DNA from: Triparma columacea | Lineage: Eukaryota; Sar; Bolidophyceae; Parmales; Triparmaceae | Assembly: GCA_030267965.1 (NCBI GenBank) | Contig: BRYA01000352.1 | Location: 1 to 50,898 of the forward strand | Length of the DNA stretch: 50,898 nucleotides | Direction of reading: 5' to 3' | Part shown: piece by piece, positions 30,312-41,361 of the stretch | How the letters are laid out: every line of letters starts with the position of its first letter | Numbering within the stretch: position 1 is the stretch's first letter | The notes under the pieces: generated by a model | Database searches by the model: none | What the model was told of the DNA's origin: nothing | Seen by the model: only the letters and a program-made list of their open reading frames with translations | Position numbers and translations under genes: made by a program

Positions 30312-33300
30312 TTATGACAGCGATGGCCTTCTCCCGACGCTCCAGTTGTCCTTCAGTGGATGATCCACACTTAGTAGCGGATCTTGCTTGGTTCCCCATT
30401 TATCTTCGCCAATGTGCACCGCCTCGTGGCTGTGCACTTCCTTGACCTTCCCCATAAGATGCCTGAACAACGTCCAGCTTTCCAACGCCAAATTCAACAC
30501 TTGCGTCCTCTTGTCGTCTCCAGTTGCCGTGGAAGGCCTCGCCCCCACTGCCCCCGCCTCTCCCTCACTGTGTCCCCCCCCCTCGCCCCCTACCATGCCA
30601 TCCAGCTTCTCGACGAGTTCCTCAAAGTAGCTCAGCTCGTCCATGAGCTCCTTCGTCTCCTCAGTCTCCTCTTCCCCCTCCGAGTGCAGCTCCTCCATCA
30701 AGAATTTCAGCGGCCTCTTAAATCCCGACCAGCTGACAAGCAGCTGCTTAGCAATTTGCACCCCATCCGTCGCTGGGAGCCTGTCGAGCGGCACGGGCAG
30801 GTTGATGTCGCTCATCATGTGCCTGTGCATGCTATCGCTGACCGCCTCGCTAGGGTTGGTTTCCTTAGCCCTCTGCAGGACCTCATGATACAACACACTG
30901 TCCTTGAACCTCTCCTTGTCGGCGTGTACGTCGTGCTCCACGTTGATACTATCACGCTTGGCTCTCATCGAGTTCTTCGCTATGGGAGGCCTGCCGCTAC
31001 CCACGGCAGACGCGGCGTCATTGTCGGAATTCTTGCTAGCGATAGTACTGTCATCGTCGTCGCAATCGTTATAATGGTCAATGCTGTGCCCCCTGAACCT
31101 CCCCATGGTCGCAAAGGCCTTCCTCTTCTCCTTCTGCATCTGCAGTTTCTCCTCTTCCTCGTGTTCCTCCGCGTGCTCGTGGTTGTAAGCGATCTTCCTT
31201 CGTCTAGCCTTTATGCTGCTCCAGTGGGCCATCATCGACCAGGACCAGTCGTCAACATCAACGAGCCTGGCGTTCCCTGAGGCCATGTCCTCAACCTTGT
31301 GTAGCAACTGTTTGTATGCCTGCTCCCCCCCTTTGTCCTTCCCGCCCACCGACATATCGTAAAGGGACTGGAAGAGGGTCTTGGTGCACTGAGTAACGAC
31401 AGCGCAGGGCACTTGCCACCTGTTCCTCCCCCTAGCGTCGCCAGTTGTCCTGGGGAAGAGCGTAAAGTGCTTGGAGGGATTGAATGCATTGTTGAGCTTC
31501 TTGGCCTGCAACTTACTGACCTTGTCGTGGACCTCGTGTACTAACAGCAGAGACCGAAGGTAGAAGTGCAGAGATTCGACGTCGTTGCCAAACTCTGAGC
31601 ACAAAGATCTCTCCTCGGCGCTCCCTCGGAGGGCGCACCTCGTGAAGGCGGCAAAAAGCCTGCAGCGAGGCACTCCCTGGCTAATATTTCTGACGTTGAG
31701 GAACAGGTCCATCAAATCTCTTTCGGCCAAGCTCACGCAGCCCCAGCGGTTGATGAAGAATCTGTAAACGACCGCGGAGAAATTAGGAGGCTGATGGCAT
31801 ACTTCGGAGGAGTGCTTCATCACGTGCAAGTAAGTTCCGAACAACTCAGCGACCAAGCCCTGCGTCCACCACACGCTGCGGTTGACTCTCCTCTCCCTAA
31901 TTCTACCAATGCCCCTCATGAAGCCAACCCTCATCAAGTGCCTTATGTTGATGGGAGGGCCAAGCTCCCTGTCAAGTTTCTTTCTCCAGCAGCGCTGCAA
32001 CCTAACGCACGCAGTGCCCTCTTTGATGAGCTTAAGTGCCTTGATTCTTGCGTTCGGCAAAAAGTCCATAATGATCTCGCGGAGGTAGTCGAGCTCGTTG
32101 TTGCTCTGGGCCATGACCTTCCGAGCGTCGAGCACCTTAATCGTCTCGTTCCCGACAGTAATGTACTGAGACTGATCGTTAGGGTCTGCGAGCTGCTTGA
32201 CCATGTCACCTGCACCGAGCTTCTCCAACATTTGGAACTCGTTGTCCATGGTCTCGGCCCTCCCTGACCTCGCCCCCTGACCCTTCAAAATGAAGCCGTC
32301 ACCCCTCTCGTGCCGGACAAAGCGGAGGTGCAGAAGGAAGGCGAGGAGCCTTCTGTACGCAGCCAAGGGCCTCATCGCCTTGACGCCGTCGTTTGCAGAC
32401 GAGAAGTTGTCAAAGAGACCCTTCTGTATATCGTCGAAGAGCATTTCAATCCTGTGCCGGACCCTTTCCGGCAGGCCTTCTTTGATCTCCCTTATGACGG
32501 GATGCAGTTGTTCCGAGTGCATGTGGACGAGAGAACGCAACTTCAAGGCGACATCGGGCGTCAAGTTGTTGTTCTGCTCCGCCGACAGGAACAAAGGTAG
32601 CTGCATTGACTTGCTGAAAAACTGGCGAGCCTCGGCCGCTTGTAGGAATGCCGAGAATGTGATGCCTGGGGGGGGCGGCAGGTGGTGCTTCTCTGGAGGG
32701 AACATGACATTGTAACTCTCCCTGAACACCGACGCGGCCTCCGCGGTGGAGATGAATGGAAGGACGGTCCTGCTGATGGCAACGAACTGTGGAAGGTCGA
32801 TGTACTTTTCCTCTTGTTCGCTCTTGCCCAACGACAGGCCACCCTCGGGCTTGTCCTCAGTCAGCGCCCCGGTCGTAGCCGTGTCAAACATCAGCCTGAT
32901 TGCAGCTCTCCTATGAGTGGCCTCCTTCTCGAAAACGTCCATGACGTGGCGAAGCCAGAGGAAGAGATTGACGCACTTGGGCTTTTGCCACTCCTCTAGG
33001 ACGACAACCTTCGCAACCTTCTGAACGCCCAAACTGTCGAGACTGGACTCCCCGACGCTAGACTCTTCGGTCACGGTCGCCTGGTCCTGGTTGTCGCCAG
33101 CGGCGGCGGAAACAGGGGGGTAGCAGAAACTCTCAATGTCCCCGGGAGATAACCTATCAATAGGGTCGACAGCCAACTTCTCGGTCATTTCAGAGATCTC
33201 CTCCACGCTTTCCTTCGAAGATGTGGCTAGAATTACCTTTGCCGCCTCTTTAGTGACGTGAAGGGGCAACCAGATGGTTTGGGAACCGCCGCAGCCGTAG

Positions 33301-36300
33301 GCGTCATTCGTGAAGTCTTCAGATGGAGAGTTGACGAGCAAATTCTGCGAGTGGACGGAGTCGGTAAGCTTGGAGAACGACTGGCACGTGCCTCCAACTC
33401 CATGCTGGCAAAGTCCGAACTGCTTGCGCAGCAACTCCCCCGAGATTCCTTCGCAAACTTGAAGGGCAAAGAGGAAGAAGCTTAGATAATCCTCGCCCTT
33501 GTTCTCGTCCAAGAACTGGAAGAACAAGTAGGCCTCGGCATCGTCTACCGAAAGGTGCTTGATGCCATAGTACAACCCCCAGCGATCGGCGTTGGCGCGA
33601 GAGTAAAGGCCAGCGCGCTCTTCGTCGTCTAAGGAATGGGCTACGGCTGCATCTGGCTCGTACCAAGCATAAACGTGTTCAGGGAAACGTAGCCTGTTCT
33701 CCTCACGCGATAGAAGCGCCGCGTCGTCCATTGTTTTTGCGTGGATGATTGACCTCATGCAACGGCGGACCCAAAAAAGATTGCGTGGGGGGCGATTGCC
33801 GTGCCCGAGGTTGGGAAGAAGGAGGCGGTAGTTGTGGCAGAGGAGCCTGTGGTTTGGTTTGGCCCTATTGAACTCCTCGGCGACGTTCTCAATGTCATTC
33901 ATGGGTTGTTTCCATGTGACCTCGCCCTTATCGGTAATCCTAGCCATGTAAAGAGTGGATTTGGTAGATACTGGGGTAGCCTCGCCGCCCTTGCCATTGG
34001 CCTGGGCGGTGTTGTCCTCTTCATCGGAGCTGTCATCTTCTAATTTCGACTTGAGTTTTTCAAGTTCCACGCGCCTTTGGTATTCCTCTTCAGTAAGCTC
34101 GGCAATTTGGGTATCCTTTGCGGCGAGATCCTCCTGCTGCTCTGCTACCTGCTGCTTAAGCTGCGATGAGAGAAGCGAAGATCGGGAAGAGGAGCGAGGC
34201 GACGACCAAAGGGCTGTGTTAATATTGATGATCATACACATTTGCTTTTTTGTATCCATTCTCACCTTCTCGATCTCTTGGTTGGCAAGAGCAGTCTTGA
34301 TGCGCTCCCTGAGTAATTCGTCCTTGGCCTCCTTGATCTCTGTGTTCCTTGCCTCGAGGGAGATGATCTCCTTCTCTTGAGCGAGAATACGAGAGTTCAA
34401 ATCGGTGATAGTCGCAGTAATTTTGTCGTTTTGCATATCCTTGAAGATACCGTTCAAGGTTTTGAGAGTATTGCTTATCCTCTCAACTTCCTTGGTGGAA
34501 TCTGCCCTCACCTTGGCAACGGCCTTGTATTCAATGTCAAAATTTGCCTCAATCTCCGCGAGCTTCTCGTCCGCAATCTTTTGAAGGAGCTCCTCGTGGT
34601 TTTTCCACAGGCCCTCGGCGTCGTTGAGGCGCCTCCAGCAGCGAATGAGACCAGCGGAGACAGCATCGAGCTGCCACAGGACGTCAGAGTGTAACCTGGT
34701 TGCCGTCTGAAAAGAGTTTGCGTAGTGCTTCCTCAAGGATCTGAGCAGCCTCCCATGCTGCGACGAGTGGGTAGGGGAATTGACCGGGGGGGGGGACGGG
34801 GAGAGAGCGAAGGGGTGCGTTAGTGCTTAGAATTGTCGCGCTCTTTGTTCTTCCCCATTCTCACCTCCATGCATTGCGTCCCAACCTGGGAGGCGAGCTG
34901 GTCACAGATGAGGTCACACCACTTTTGCTCATAGACGCATCGGGACAGGTCGTCCCTCGCAGAGGACACTTTTGGAGGGTTGATGGAAGCAATGTCAGAA
35001 AAAAATCTGGCGAGGGTTTCCGGAATCATTTCGGGGTCCGGGCCTGAACCCTTAGAGAAGGAAAGGGAGGCGGACTTGGGTCGTATGGCTTTCTTGCTGT
35101 CTTCTCCGAGCAAAGGGTCTGTAAGGCCGAGAGTAGAGAGATCTGGGTCTGAGAAAGGGGGAGAGGGGGAGGGGGAGGAGGATTTCTCGTGGGGTTGAAT
35201 GTTGGAGAGCTTGCGTCGGGACGCTGCTGAAACCGGGTTGAGAACCTCGAAATGGCCAGTTGTCTTCACAACGGACCATAGTGCGCAGCGTGATTGGTAC
35301 TCCCTGTCGACGGCTCCTTGCAGGCCATTCAGGTCAGACTCGAGAGGGTTGGAGGGGTTCACGACAACATCGGTATTTTCAGATTCCGATATCACCTCCA
35401 TTGCCGTAGCCCAGTCTTTCTCGAGCTCCTGGATCTGTTGGCGCATGGTGGGGTACTCGGTGGCCCTCTCGGTACGAGCTAGGAACTGAAAGTTTCCAGT
35501 GGGACGCTGAACAGAAGCATTCATCAAGTCATCTTGCGAGACTGGTTTTGGCTTGTCCAACATGGTCAGGAGATTTATTCTCTTGGAGGGAGGAGCGAAG
35601 CGAGGGAGGAGCGAAGCGAGGGAGGAGCGAAGCGAGGGAGGAGCGAAGCGACAACCGGAGGACGGAGGGTTGCGTTAGTGGACATGGTGGACTTTGCAAC
35701 GTGCGGATTCACCATTCGTTGGCTCTTACCTCGCTCAGCTTCATTGACGACTTCCGCTTAGCAGGAATGTACTGGTAAGGAGTTGTCTGAGGTCTTGTCG
35801 TGGCGGGAGGCAGGGAATTTGTGGACGGGGGGGCGATGGTGGTGGAGGTTTGACTTTGACTAAAGGAGGGGACATACTCCCCAAACTTGTAAACGGGGGC
35901 CTTGAGGGGTGGGGGGGGGGGGGGGTGGAAGGGGGGGGGGCAGGGGGGTTAGTCGGTGGGCTTGATCATGGAGGAGGAGGGCAGGACACGGCCTCACCTT
36001 GGTCTCCACGCCCCTCGTATTAACTGCACTCATGTCAAAGTCAAATGAACCGTAAGAATTGAGAGAGCGAGAATTAAATGCCTCGCGAGTCATCCCGGTC
36101 GTTTTGGAAAATAGTTTTTTTGCCTTTTTCGTCCCATTGGCCTTCCGATTTCCCTTGCTGGAAGCCAACCCTCCCCGAGAGAGGGCTGCTGAGGACCTCG
36201 AAAAATTAGTTGAAGCTAATTCGACTGGGTTCGTGCGCGTCGGAAGGAGTTGTGAAGAGGTATGGTATGGGTTGGGAGACGAAGGAGCGGCCTTCGTCAT
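30312..36300 (-). CDS. Large ciliary-type coiled-coil protein (1843 aa), possibly AXDND1/p33-related
   Basis: Five exons on the minus strand: 36300..35998, 35900..35730, 35581..34865, 34757..34266 and 34160..30312. All joins are phase 0. Residues about 355-420, LICDQLASQVGTQCMEHGRLLRSLRKHYA, resemble the CxERGxLL segment of axonemal-dynein light-intermediate (p33), AXDND1 and TSNAXIP1 proteins. A long coiled coil follows (LNSRILAQEKEIISLEARNT, then KQQVAEQQEDLAAKDTQIAE). One IQ-like motif, VRLQRCWRKKLDREL, lies in exon 5, and most of exon 5 is helical with no family I can name. An axonemal role fits the other ciliary genes in the window but is inferred. Intron 2 contains a 4 x 16-bp array; introns 3 and 4 both begin GTGAGAATGG. 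Confidence 0.6.
35588..35651. repeat. Four exact 16-bp tandem repeats in an intron
   Basis: The unit gggaggagcgaagcga on the plus strand is present four times without a mismatch. It lies in intron 2 of the minus-strand coiled-coil gene. On the transcribed strand it reads TCGCTTCGCTCCTCCC and forms the whole pyrimidine tract between the CTAAC branch site and the acceptor. Confidence 0.97.
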
Positions 36301-36365
36301 GTTGGGAGGAGATGGGTTAGAAGGAGTCCAGAGTCGTTGTCTCAGAGACCAAAATCCTTCGAAAG
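36301..36365. promoter_or_regulatory. Very short divergent promoter region
   Basis: Only 65 bp lie between the start codons of the minus-strand coiled-coil gene and the plus-strand 36366 gene, so both 5' UTRs and any core promoter must be very compact or overlap. No recognised motif was found. Confidence 0.4.
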
Positions 36366-37214
36366 ATGGGCAGGTTTCCTTTACCTCCCAATAAGGCAGT
36401 GCCGCGGAAAATCACTCTGACCCTGCCGTCATCGTTTCTAGACAACTTTAGCTTCCCTTACGATAGGAGAGATCACGTCCAGGAAGATGGGAATGTGGAC
36501 ATGCAGGTGGACCTTCGGGAGGGGGGCAGGAAAAAGGGCAAGAGGGGTGAGGTAAATGGGGGGGGGAGGGACGGGGGTGACACTTGGGGTGCTCAGTCCT
36601 ACGGAGCCAAGCAGACATTCGGACATATTTGCGGGATAGTCAGAAAGAAGCAAGAGGTCATGACAATGTTTTCCAGTTTTGGGTATGAGAGGCAGAAGGG
36701 GCTTATTGATGTTGCTGTGGGATACCTGGAAGAGGGGACCGACTCTGATGCTTGCGTCGTTTCTTGTAAGGTTTTGGACCTCCTTGTCAAGGCCCTTAAG
36801 AAGGGGAGTATTGTTGGGGGAGGGGTGAAGGGGGACAAGAAGTTGATGAGGAGGGTGATGAAGAGGCTCACGAAGGTCAGGGATGAGACTGAATTCATGA
36901 CGCTGAGGGGAATGGTCGTTAGGTTGCTATTTGACAACAGGCTGCTAAGCGAGAACTGCACAAAACTGAGCTCCGTCAAGTATGCTGAGGAGGCACTGGG
37001 GTGGAGAGGGGAGGGGGAGGAGAAGAAGGGGAGGAGAGAGGATGAGCGGCCGGTACTCAGTAGCGATACCCTGTGCATTGAGGGGGCTGTTGAGGAGGGG
37101 GGGGAGGAAGCGCAGAGGAGGAGGGACAGGGTGCAAACATCAGGGATTAGAAAGTGGTTGGGGGAAAGTGTTTACAAAGATTTGAATATGTGGGCACCTC
37201 AAGAGGGGATAGAG
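36366..37214 (+). CDS. Hypothetical helical protein, 3' end lost in assembly gap
   Basis: 283 codons are readable from the ATG before the run of N. I do not recognise the family. After a basic N-terminus (PRKITLTLPSSFLDNFSFPY) there are amphipathic helices reminiscent of an armadillo/HEAT-like fold: TFGHICGIVRKKQEVMTMF, then RQKGLIDVAVGYLEEG, CVVSCKVLDLLVKALKK and EFMTLRGMVVRLLFDNRLL. It shares a 65-bp divergent promoter region with the ciliary coiled-coil gene, which might hint at a linked function. The frame cannot be followed through the gap. Confidence 0.5.
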
Positions 37215-37308
37215 NNNNNNNNNNNNNNNNNNNNNNNNNNNNNNNNNNNNNNNNNNNNNNNNNNNNNNNNNNNNNNNNNNNNNNNNNNNNNNNNNNNNNN
37301 NNNNNNNN

Positions 37309-37358
<50 letters not shown>
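37215..37358. other. Assembly gap (94 N) followed by a 50-base C run
   Basis: Positions 37215-37308 are N and 37309-37358 are 50 uninterrupted C. The C run is much longer than any other homopolymer in the window, so it most likely marks a poly-C/G tract that the assembler could not resolve. It should not be translated. Confidence 0.95.
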
Positions 37359-37359
<1 letters not shown>

Positions 37360-37413
37360 CCAGAGTGGATGGGGTATGCAGCATTTCGCGATGATTTCTA
37401 CTTTCGCAGATAG

Positions 37414-37536
37414 ATGATGTCAGATGGAGATATAGATGAAGAACAATTTGATGCACGAATTGTTCGTTCTTATATTTGGGATTGTGAAATGGAGCGGGCG
37501 AGGCATGTGCATACAGTTGGATCTGGTTCAAAGTGA
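37414..37536 (+). CDS. Possible terminal exon of the gapped gene
   Basis: Forty codons are open from ATGATG: MMSDGDIDEEQFDARIVRSY onward to VGSGSK and a TGA. Acceptor-like cag triplets lie at 37407-37409 and at 37421-37423. The hydrophilic composition looks protein-like. It could be the last exon of the gene starting at 36366, but the gap prevents a phase check, and a chance frame is not excluded. Confidence 0.2.
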   Translation: MMSDGDIDEEQFDARIVRSYIWDCEMERARHVHTVGSGSK

Positions 37537-37953
37537 CGCGATAAACCACAAAAAAACGGAAAATTTGATTTTCAGAAATCAACCTAAACTTTGTAATGAT
37601 ACAATAAATATATAATCAAAATTATTGAAATACATTCAAGCTTTTTTAATAAACTAATACTCTAATTCAAAAATGCAAAAATCTTTTCAGATCAATTTAT
37701 TAACAAAATTTGTTATCACTTATCATTTGAATTTAGTTATCAATGATATTATTAATTTAGCCATAAATGAACATTTTGAACGTGAATTCAAAAAATTTAA
37801 TTTTCGTCTCATCTACGTATTCAATCATCACAAGTCTTGTATAAAACATTCAAATATGATCAAAACATTTTTAACGTAATTCAAATTGCACAAATACTCC
37901 GTTATCAGCTTCGAAATTAAATTTAATCCTTAATCCTCCCTCCCTTTAAACCA
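37537..37953. other. AT-rich intergenic region
   Basis: About 400 bp of markedly AT-rich sequence, unlike the GC-rich genes around it. A 68-codon frame at 37673..37879 consists of AT-biased codons (many Ile, Asn, Phe, Lys) and is not supported as a gene. It lies between the gapped gene and the start of the membrane protein. Confidence 0.6.
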
Positions 37954-39015
37954 ATGCGACACAACGTGGCGACAGGCGACGTGGCGACAGACGACGCTCC
38001 ACAAATAGCATTCTACAAGGAAAATCACAACGACGAGTATATTCCCTTTATAACTTTTTCAACCCCTGCTCGAGAAGATCGAGACGGCATTTGTGAAGAC
38101 AAACAAAAAGACACAAACATCCTCACTTCTATCAACATAAACATCGTCACCTACCTCAAAACCTCTTTCATATCGTCTTCCCCCTTATTTCAGTTTCTTT
38201 CCATCCTATCTTCTGGATATTTAACCCACGCCACGGCATTTGGAAGTCTCTCATTAGGTCCTCTAATTGCATACAGCATAGTATCAACCCCCGGTTCCCT
38301 CCTCTTCCCCCACCTCGCCGCAGCCTGGAACGTCGGTGTGTTTTGTGGTATGTCCTCCCCCTCAATAATCCCCAACTACTTTTACCTGACCCTCCTCCTC
38401 CTCCTCCTCTCCATCATCTGGCTATCATTCCTCCGCTACAAGATCCTCGAAGGGTACGGGGGCCGCCTTGGCACCACAGTGTTCCTGGCGACGAACCTCC
38501 TCCTCCCCGCCCTGATAATCCCGACAACCTCCGTTAATTGGGCCGTCTACGGCGCCCCCACCCGAACGTACCCCACCTCAATCGCTTGGCAGTCCGCGCT
38601 CTGCACAATAACGGCCTCGCCCTTTACGGCGGTCTTAACTCTCGCGCTCCGCCTCGGCGGGAGGAACCTATCTAACCCCGTGCTCGCTGGCAATCTATCC
38701 GCCTTGTTGCTAACGCTCCCAATCGTCGCTATAGCAACGTCGACGTTCGAGTTCACGGACGGGCTGCTAGAGGGGGTTCTAATCGGATCGTTCGTCGGGA
38801 TGTCGGGCACTGATATCATTCAAAACTACATCCAGTTCGGGGCGGCGGGGGTGTTGGGGGCGGGGTGGAACTTAGTGTTTAAACCGTTCTTCAACGGGGT
38901 TGTTATTCTGGGGTTTGAGGCTATGCTTGGATGCGCGCTTGTTGTGGGGGGGAAGGGGGTGGGGAGGATGTTGAAGTTTAAAGTAGACGGGGGGGGAGGA
39001 ATCCCTAATCCTTAA
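37954..39015 (+). CDS. Multipass membrane protein (353 aa), family not recognised
   Basis: An intronless frame with a hydrophilic N-terminus of about 70 residues followed by roughly eight hydrophobic segments, for example FYLTLLLLLLSIIWLSFL, TTVFLATNLLLPALIIP and NPVLAGNLSALLLTLPIVAI. Gly-rich turns such as LLEGVLIGSFVGMSGTD and FGAAGVLGAGWNLVFKPFF suggest a transporter-like or channel-like bundle. No signature allowed me to name a family. The coding strand is C-rich at first and G-rich in the last 200 bp. Confidence 0.55.
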   Translation: MRHNVATGDVATDDAPQIAFYKENHNDEYIPFITFSTPAREDRDGICEDKQKDTNILTSININIVTYLKTSFISSSPLFQFLSILSSGYLTHATAFGSLSLGPLIAYSIVSTPGSLLFPHLAAAWNVGVFCGMSSPSIIPNYFYLTLLLLLLSIIWLSFLRYKILEGYGGRLGTTVFLATNLLLPALIIPTTSVNWAVYGAPTRTYPTSIAWQSALCTITASPFTAVLTLALRLGGRNLSNPVLAGNLSALLLTLPIVAIATSTFEFTDGLLEGVLIGSFVGMSGTDIIQNYIQFGAAGVLGAGWNLVFKPFFNGVVILGFEAMLGCALVVGGKGVGRMLKFKVDGGGGIPNP

Positions 39016-39208
39016 TCATAAGGACGAATTACGTTTCATTTTATCATTTGCCACGCCTTCCTTTTCTCACTGCTGCAACTCGTCGCGAGAAGGGAGGGTA
39101 ATTTACAACTAAAATCGTTCTCGTTTCTTCTGCCCAAAATGCAAAACATCTCTGACTTGACCAAGACTTGACTGTCAATACTTTGACACTCTGTTGGCCC
39201 CCTAAAGC

Positions 39209-40271
39209 ATGGCCCTCCCCCTCCCCCTCAACGAGTTTATCCGCCCTATCCTCCAGCAGGCATATGATGCCTCACCAACAATCATAACCTCCCTCGTTGA
39301 CCAGAGCAATGAGCTTGTCACCAACATGTATTCGACTTTCCTTTCGCTCACAGCTTCAGTTATGACTGATGCCACCTATTTCCGAATCTGTGTGCTCCCG
39401 ACCGGCATTAGTATCATACTCTTCTGGATGCTGAATCTACCCTTACTGTTCTTCAACTTCTTCCCGAACCTAAACCCCATGGAGCGCTGGAAGATCCAGA
39501 AGGGGAGGCATGAGACTGCCCACAGGGTTGCCTGGATGGTCGTTTTAGTTCTCATCAATCAGACTATCGCGATGGCAATTTCTATGTCACAACAGAACTA
39601 CGACGGGCTTCTCGACCTCGGGTATCAAAGCGGGCTGGACAGCCTCCCTACACTCGGTGACCTCTCATGGCAGATCCCGACGTGTTGCTACCTCTACGAC
39701 GCAATCTTTTTTTGCTGCCACTGCCTCATGCATACCAAATGGCTGTACCACAACATTCATAAAGGTGAGGCTGGGAGGCGAGGAGTGGGGGAGGATCGTA
39801 GTGGCGAGTTGCAAGAGAGGGCGGAATTTCTGTATCCTGAACCCTCCACCCCCGTCCTCCCCCTTCCTAGTTCATCACAAGTCGAAAATCACCATCGGCA
39901 TCAGCTCTGCCTACTTCCACCCCGTGGACTACGTTTTCTCCGCGATAGCGGTAGTGCTTCCGCCCCTACTTGTGAGCAACCACGTTCTGACCTCCTACCT
40001 TTGGATGACTGTATTTATGCTCGAGACCACGAACGCTCACTGTGGTTACGAAATTCCCTTCATGCCAAGCGCAAAGGACCACGACTTTCATCACTCTCAC
40101 TCATTCTACTCCAGCAAAGAATACCGTTTTGTGACAATGGGAGCATTCGCACTCGTATGGGATAGGATCTTCGGGACGAAGAAGCCCGTTGACGATTGGT
40201 GGGAGAAGCATCCCAACGGGATCACCAAGAAGATGAAGGCGCCGGTGGAGAAGGACGGAAAGACAGATTAG
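39209..40271 (+). CDS. Fatty-acid hydroxylase / sterol desaturase family di-iron membrane enzyme
   Basis: Exons 39209..39764 and 39871..40271 join in phase 1 to give 318 residues. The three His boxes that bind the two irons are complete: HCLMH (171-175), HNIHKVHH (181-188, rebuilt by the splice) and HDFHH (256-260). NAHCGYEIP at 240-248 is also typical of C4-sterol methyl oxidases. Three to five membrane segments are visible (ICVLPTGISIILFWMLNLPL, VAWMVVLVLINQTIAMAI). A sterol C4-methyl oxidase or C5-desaturase in the ER is most likely; other members of the superfamily, including alternative squalene epoxidases, are possible. The splice site splits the second His box, which makes the join convincing. 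Confidence 0.85.
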
Positions 40272-40395
40272 AAAGACTCGCAGCTTTTTTCTCCAAACAA
40301 GCAAACATGCTCTACTTCTTTTTTTCCAAGAGTTGAGGAAGAATCCATTTCCCCTACAATACTTCCTTGGTGCTTTCGCGGCGGCCATTGCTCTG

Positions 40396-41145
40396 ATGCC
40401 TCTACAAAGACTGTTTATGATCGTCCTCTCTCTCATTTTAACAATCCTGAAACCCCGACTAGGGTCAGCCCTTCGTCTTTTCTCCACCAGCAAACCTAAA
40501 ACTTATAAATCCAAGGACATCCTTTACAAGACTAGCTTCCTACCTGCATCAACTCACGCGGTATTAAAGGAGGAATCTCTGAATCTCCTCTCCCAACTCA
40601 AACCTGATAGAAACTCAGTCGCACATCAGCGAGTTGGGTGCTCAGTTACCCCAGGAAGCAAAATACACGATATTGCTTCCAGCGATATGTTCAGAGATCG
40701 TGTGAGACAGCTGACAGGCATGCCATCTCTCGTCCTTGCATCCAATGTGCCTGTCGAGTTGCGCCGTTACCTTCCTGAGTCCAATGGCATGGAGTGGCAT
40801 GTTGATGACGTCCTTTTTGAAGATAATTTGACCGGTCAACCTGTGCGACAGACGGAGCTCGTAGTAACAATATTGAATCACTCGCTGACGAAGACGATGT
40901 GGAAAGACAAGCATGATGAGGCTTCTATTACTTCAACATGGACTGAAGAGAATTCTGTCATATGTATACGAGCCGCAGGAGTTGAACACGCTGTGAGGAG
41001 GGAGTCAAGGGTGAACACACAGGGCGTTGGGAGGGTCATTTTGAAGCTGGTGTTCGTCGATGATGGCGTCACAAAGCTAAGCCAGGTAGGCAAGGAGGTT
41101 CTCGGCCAAGTCCCTCCAATGCGGGCTCGGCGGCGGAGGAAGTGA
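40396..41145 (+). CDS. 2OG-Fe(II) dioxygenase-like protein with membrane anchor
   Basis: 249 residues from the ATG at 40396; the frame is open upstream but lacks another ATG, so a short 5' exon cannot be excluded. Residues 1-20 are a hydrophobic anchor (FMIVLSLILTIL). The jelly-roll core has H135-x-D137 in EWHVDD, a distal His at 198 (GVEHAV) and Arg213 (GRVILKL), the iron triad and 2-oxoglutarate anchor of the prolyl-4-hydroxylase-like superfamily. PGSKIHDIASSDMFRDRVRQ and the RYLPESNGMEWH substrate-side segment are not diagnostic. The substrate is unknown. The gene follows the sterol-desaturase gene in the same orientation, 124 bp after its stop. Confidence 0.55.
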   Translation: MPLQRLFMIVLSLILTILKPRLGSALRLFSTSKPKTYKSKDILYKTSFLPASTHAVLKEESLNLLSQLKPDRNSVAHQRVGCSVTPGSKIHDIASSDMFRDRVRQLTGMPSLVLASNVPVELRRYLPESNGMEWHVDDVLFEDNLTGQPVRQTELVVTILNHSLTKTMWKDKHDEASITSTWTEENSVICIRAAGVEHAVRRESRVNTQGVGRVILKLVFVDDGVTKLSQVGKEVLGQVPPMRARRRRK

Positions 41146-41254
41146 AATGGAAAAAAAAAAACAAAGGAGCGGAAAAATGACCAACCCTAACAGTTCCTCT
41201 TCTTCGGACTCCTTCCTCTATATATAATATCTTGTTTTTGTATACTATCAAAGT

Positions 41255-41361
41255 TTGTCATTTGCCAATTTTCACAGCACTCATTGCGCTCATCAGCGAG
41301 TCCATACCTGCGGCACCCAAGTAATCTTGTCTACCCTCCTTCTTCTTCCCCCTACCCCCCA
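41255..41361. repeat. 107-bp duplicated segment, copy 1 (in truncated OHCU decarboxylase)
   Basis: Identical, as far as I can read, to 43201..43307 at a constant offset of 1,946 bp. On the minus strand it begins at the GGRG codons and ends three bases past the TGA stop. Flanking sequences on both sides differ. Confidence 0.95.

Noticed and set aside
30384..31280. Plus-strand 298-codon frame
   Set aside because: Antisense to exon 5 of the large coiled-coil gene; no recognisable domain.
37673..37879. 68-codon AT-rich frame
   Set aside because: Composed of AT-biased codons in an AT-rich spacer, with no domain and no splice context.
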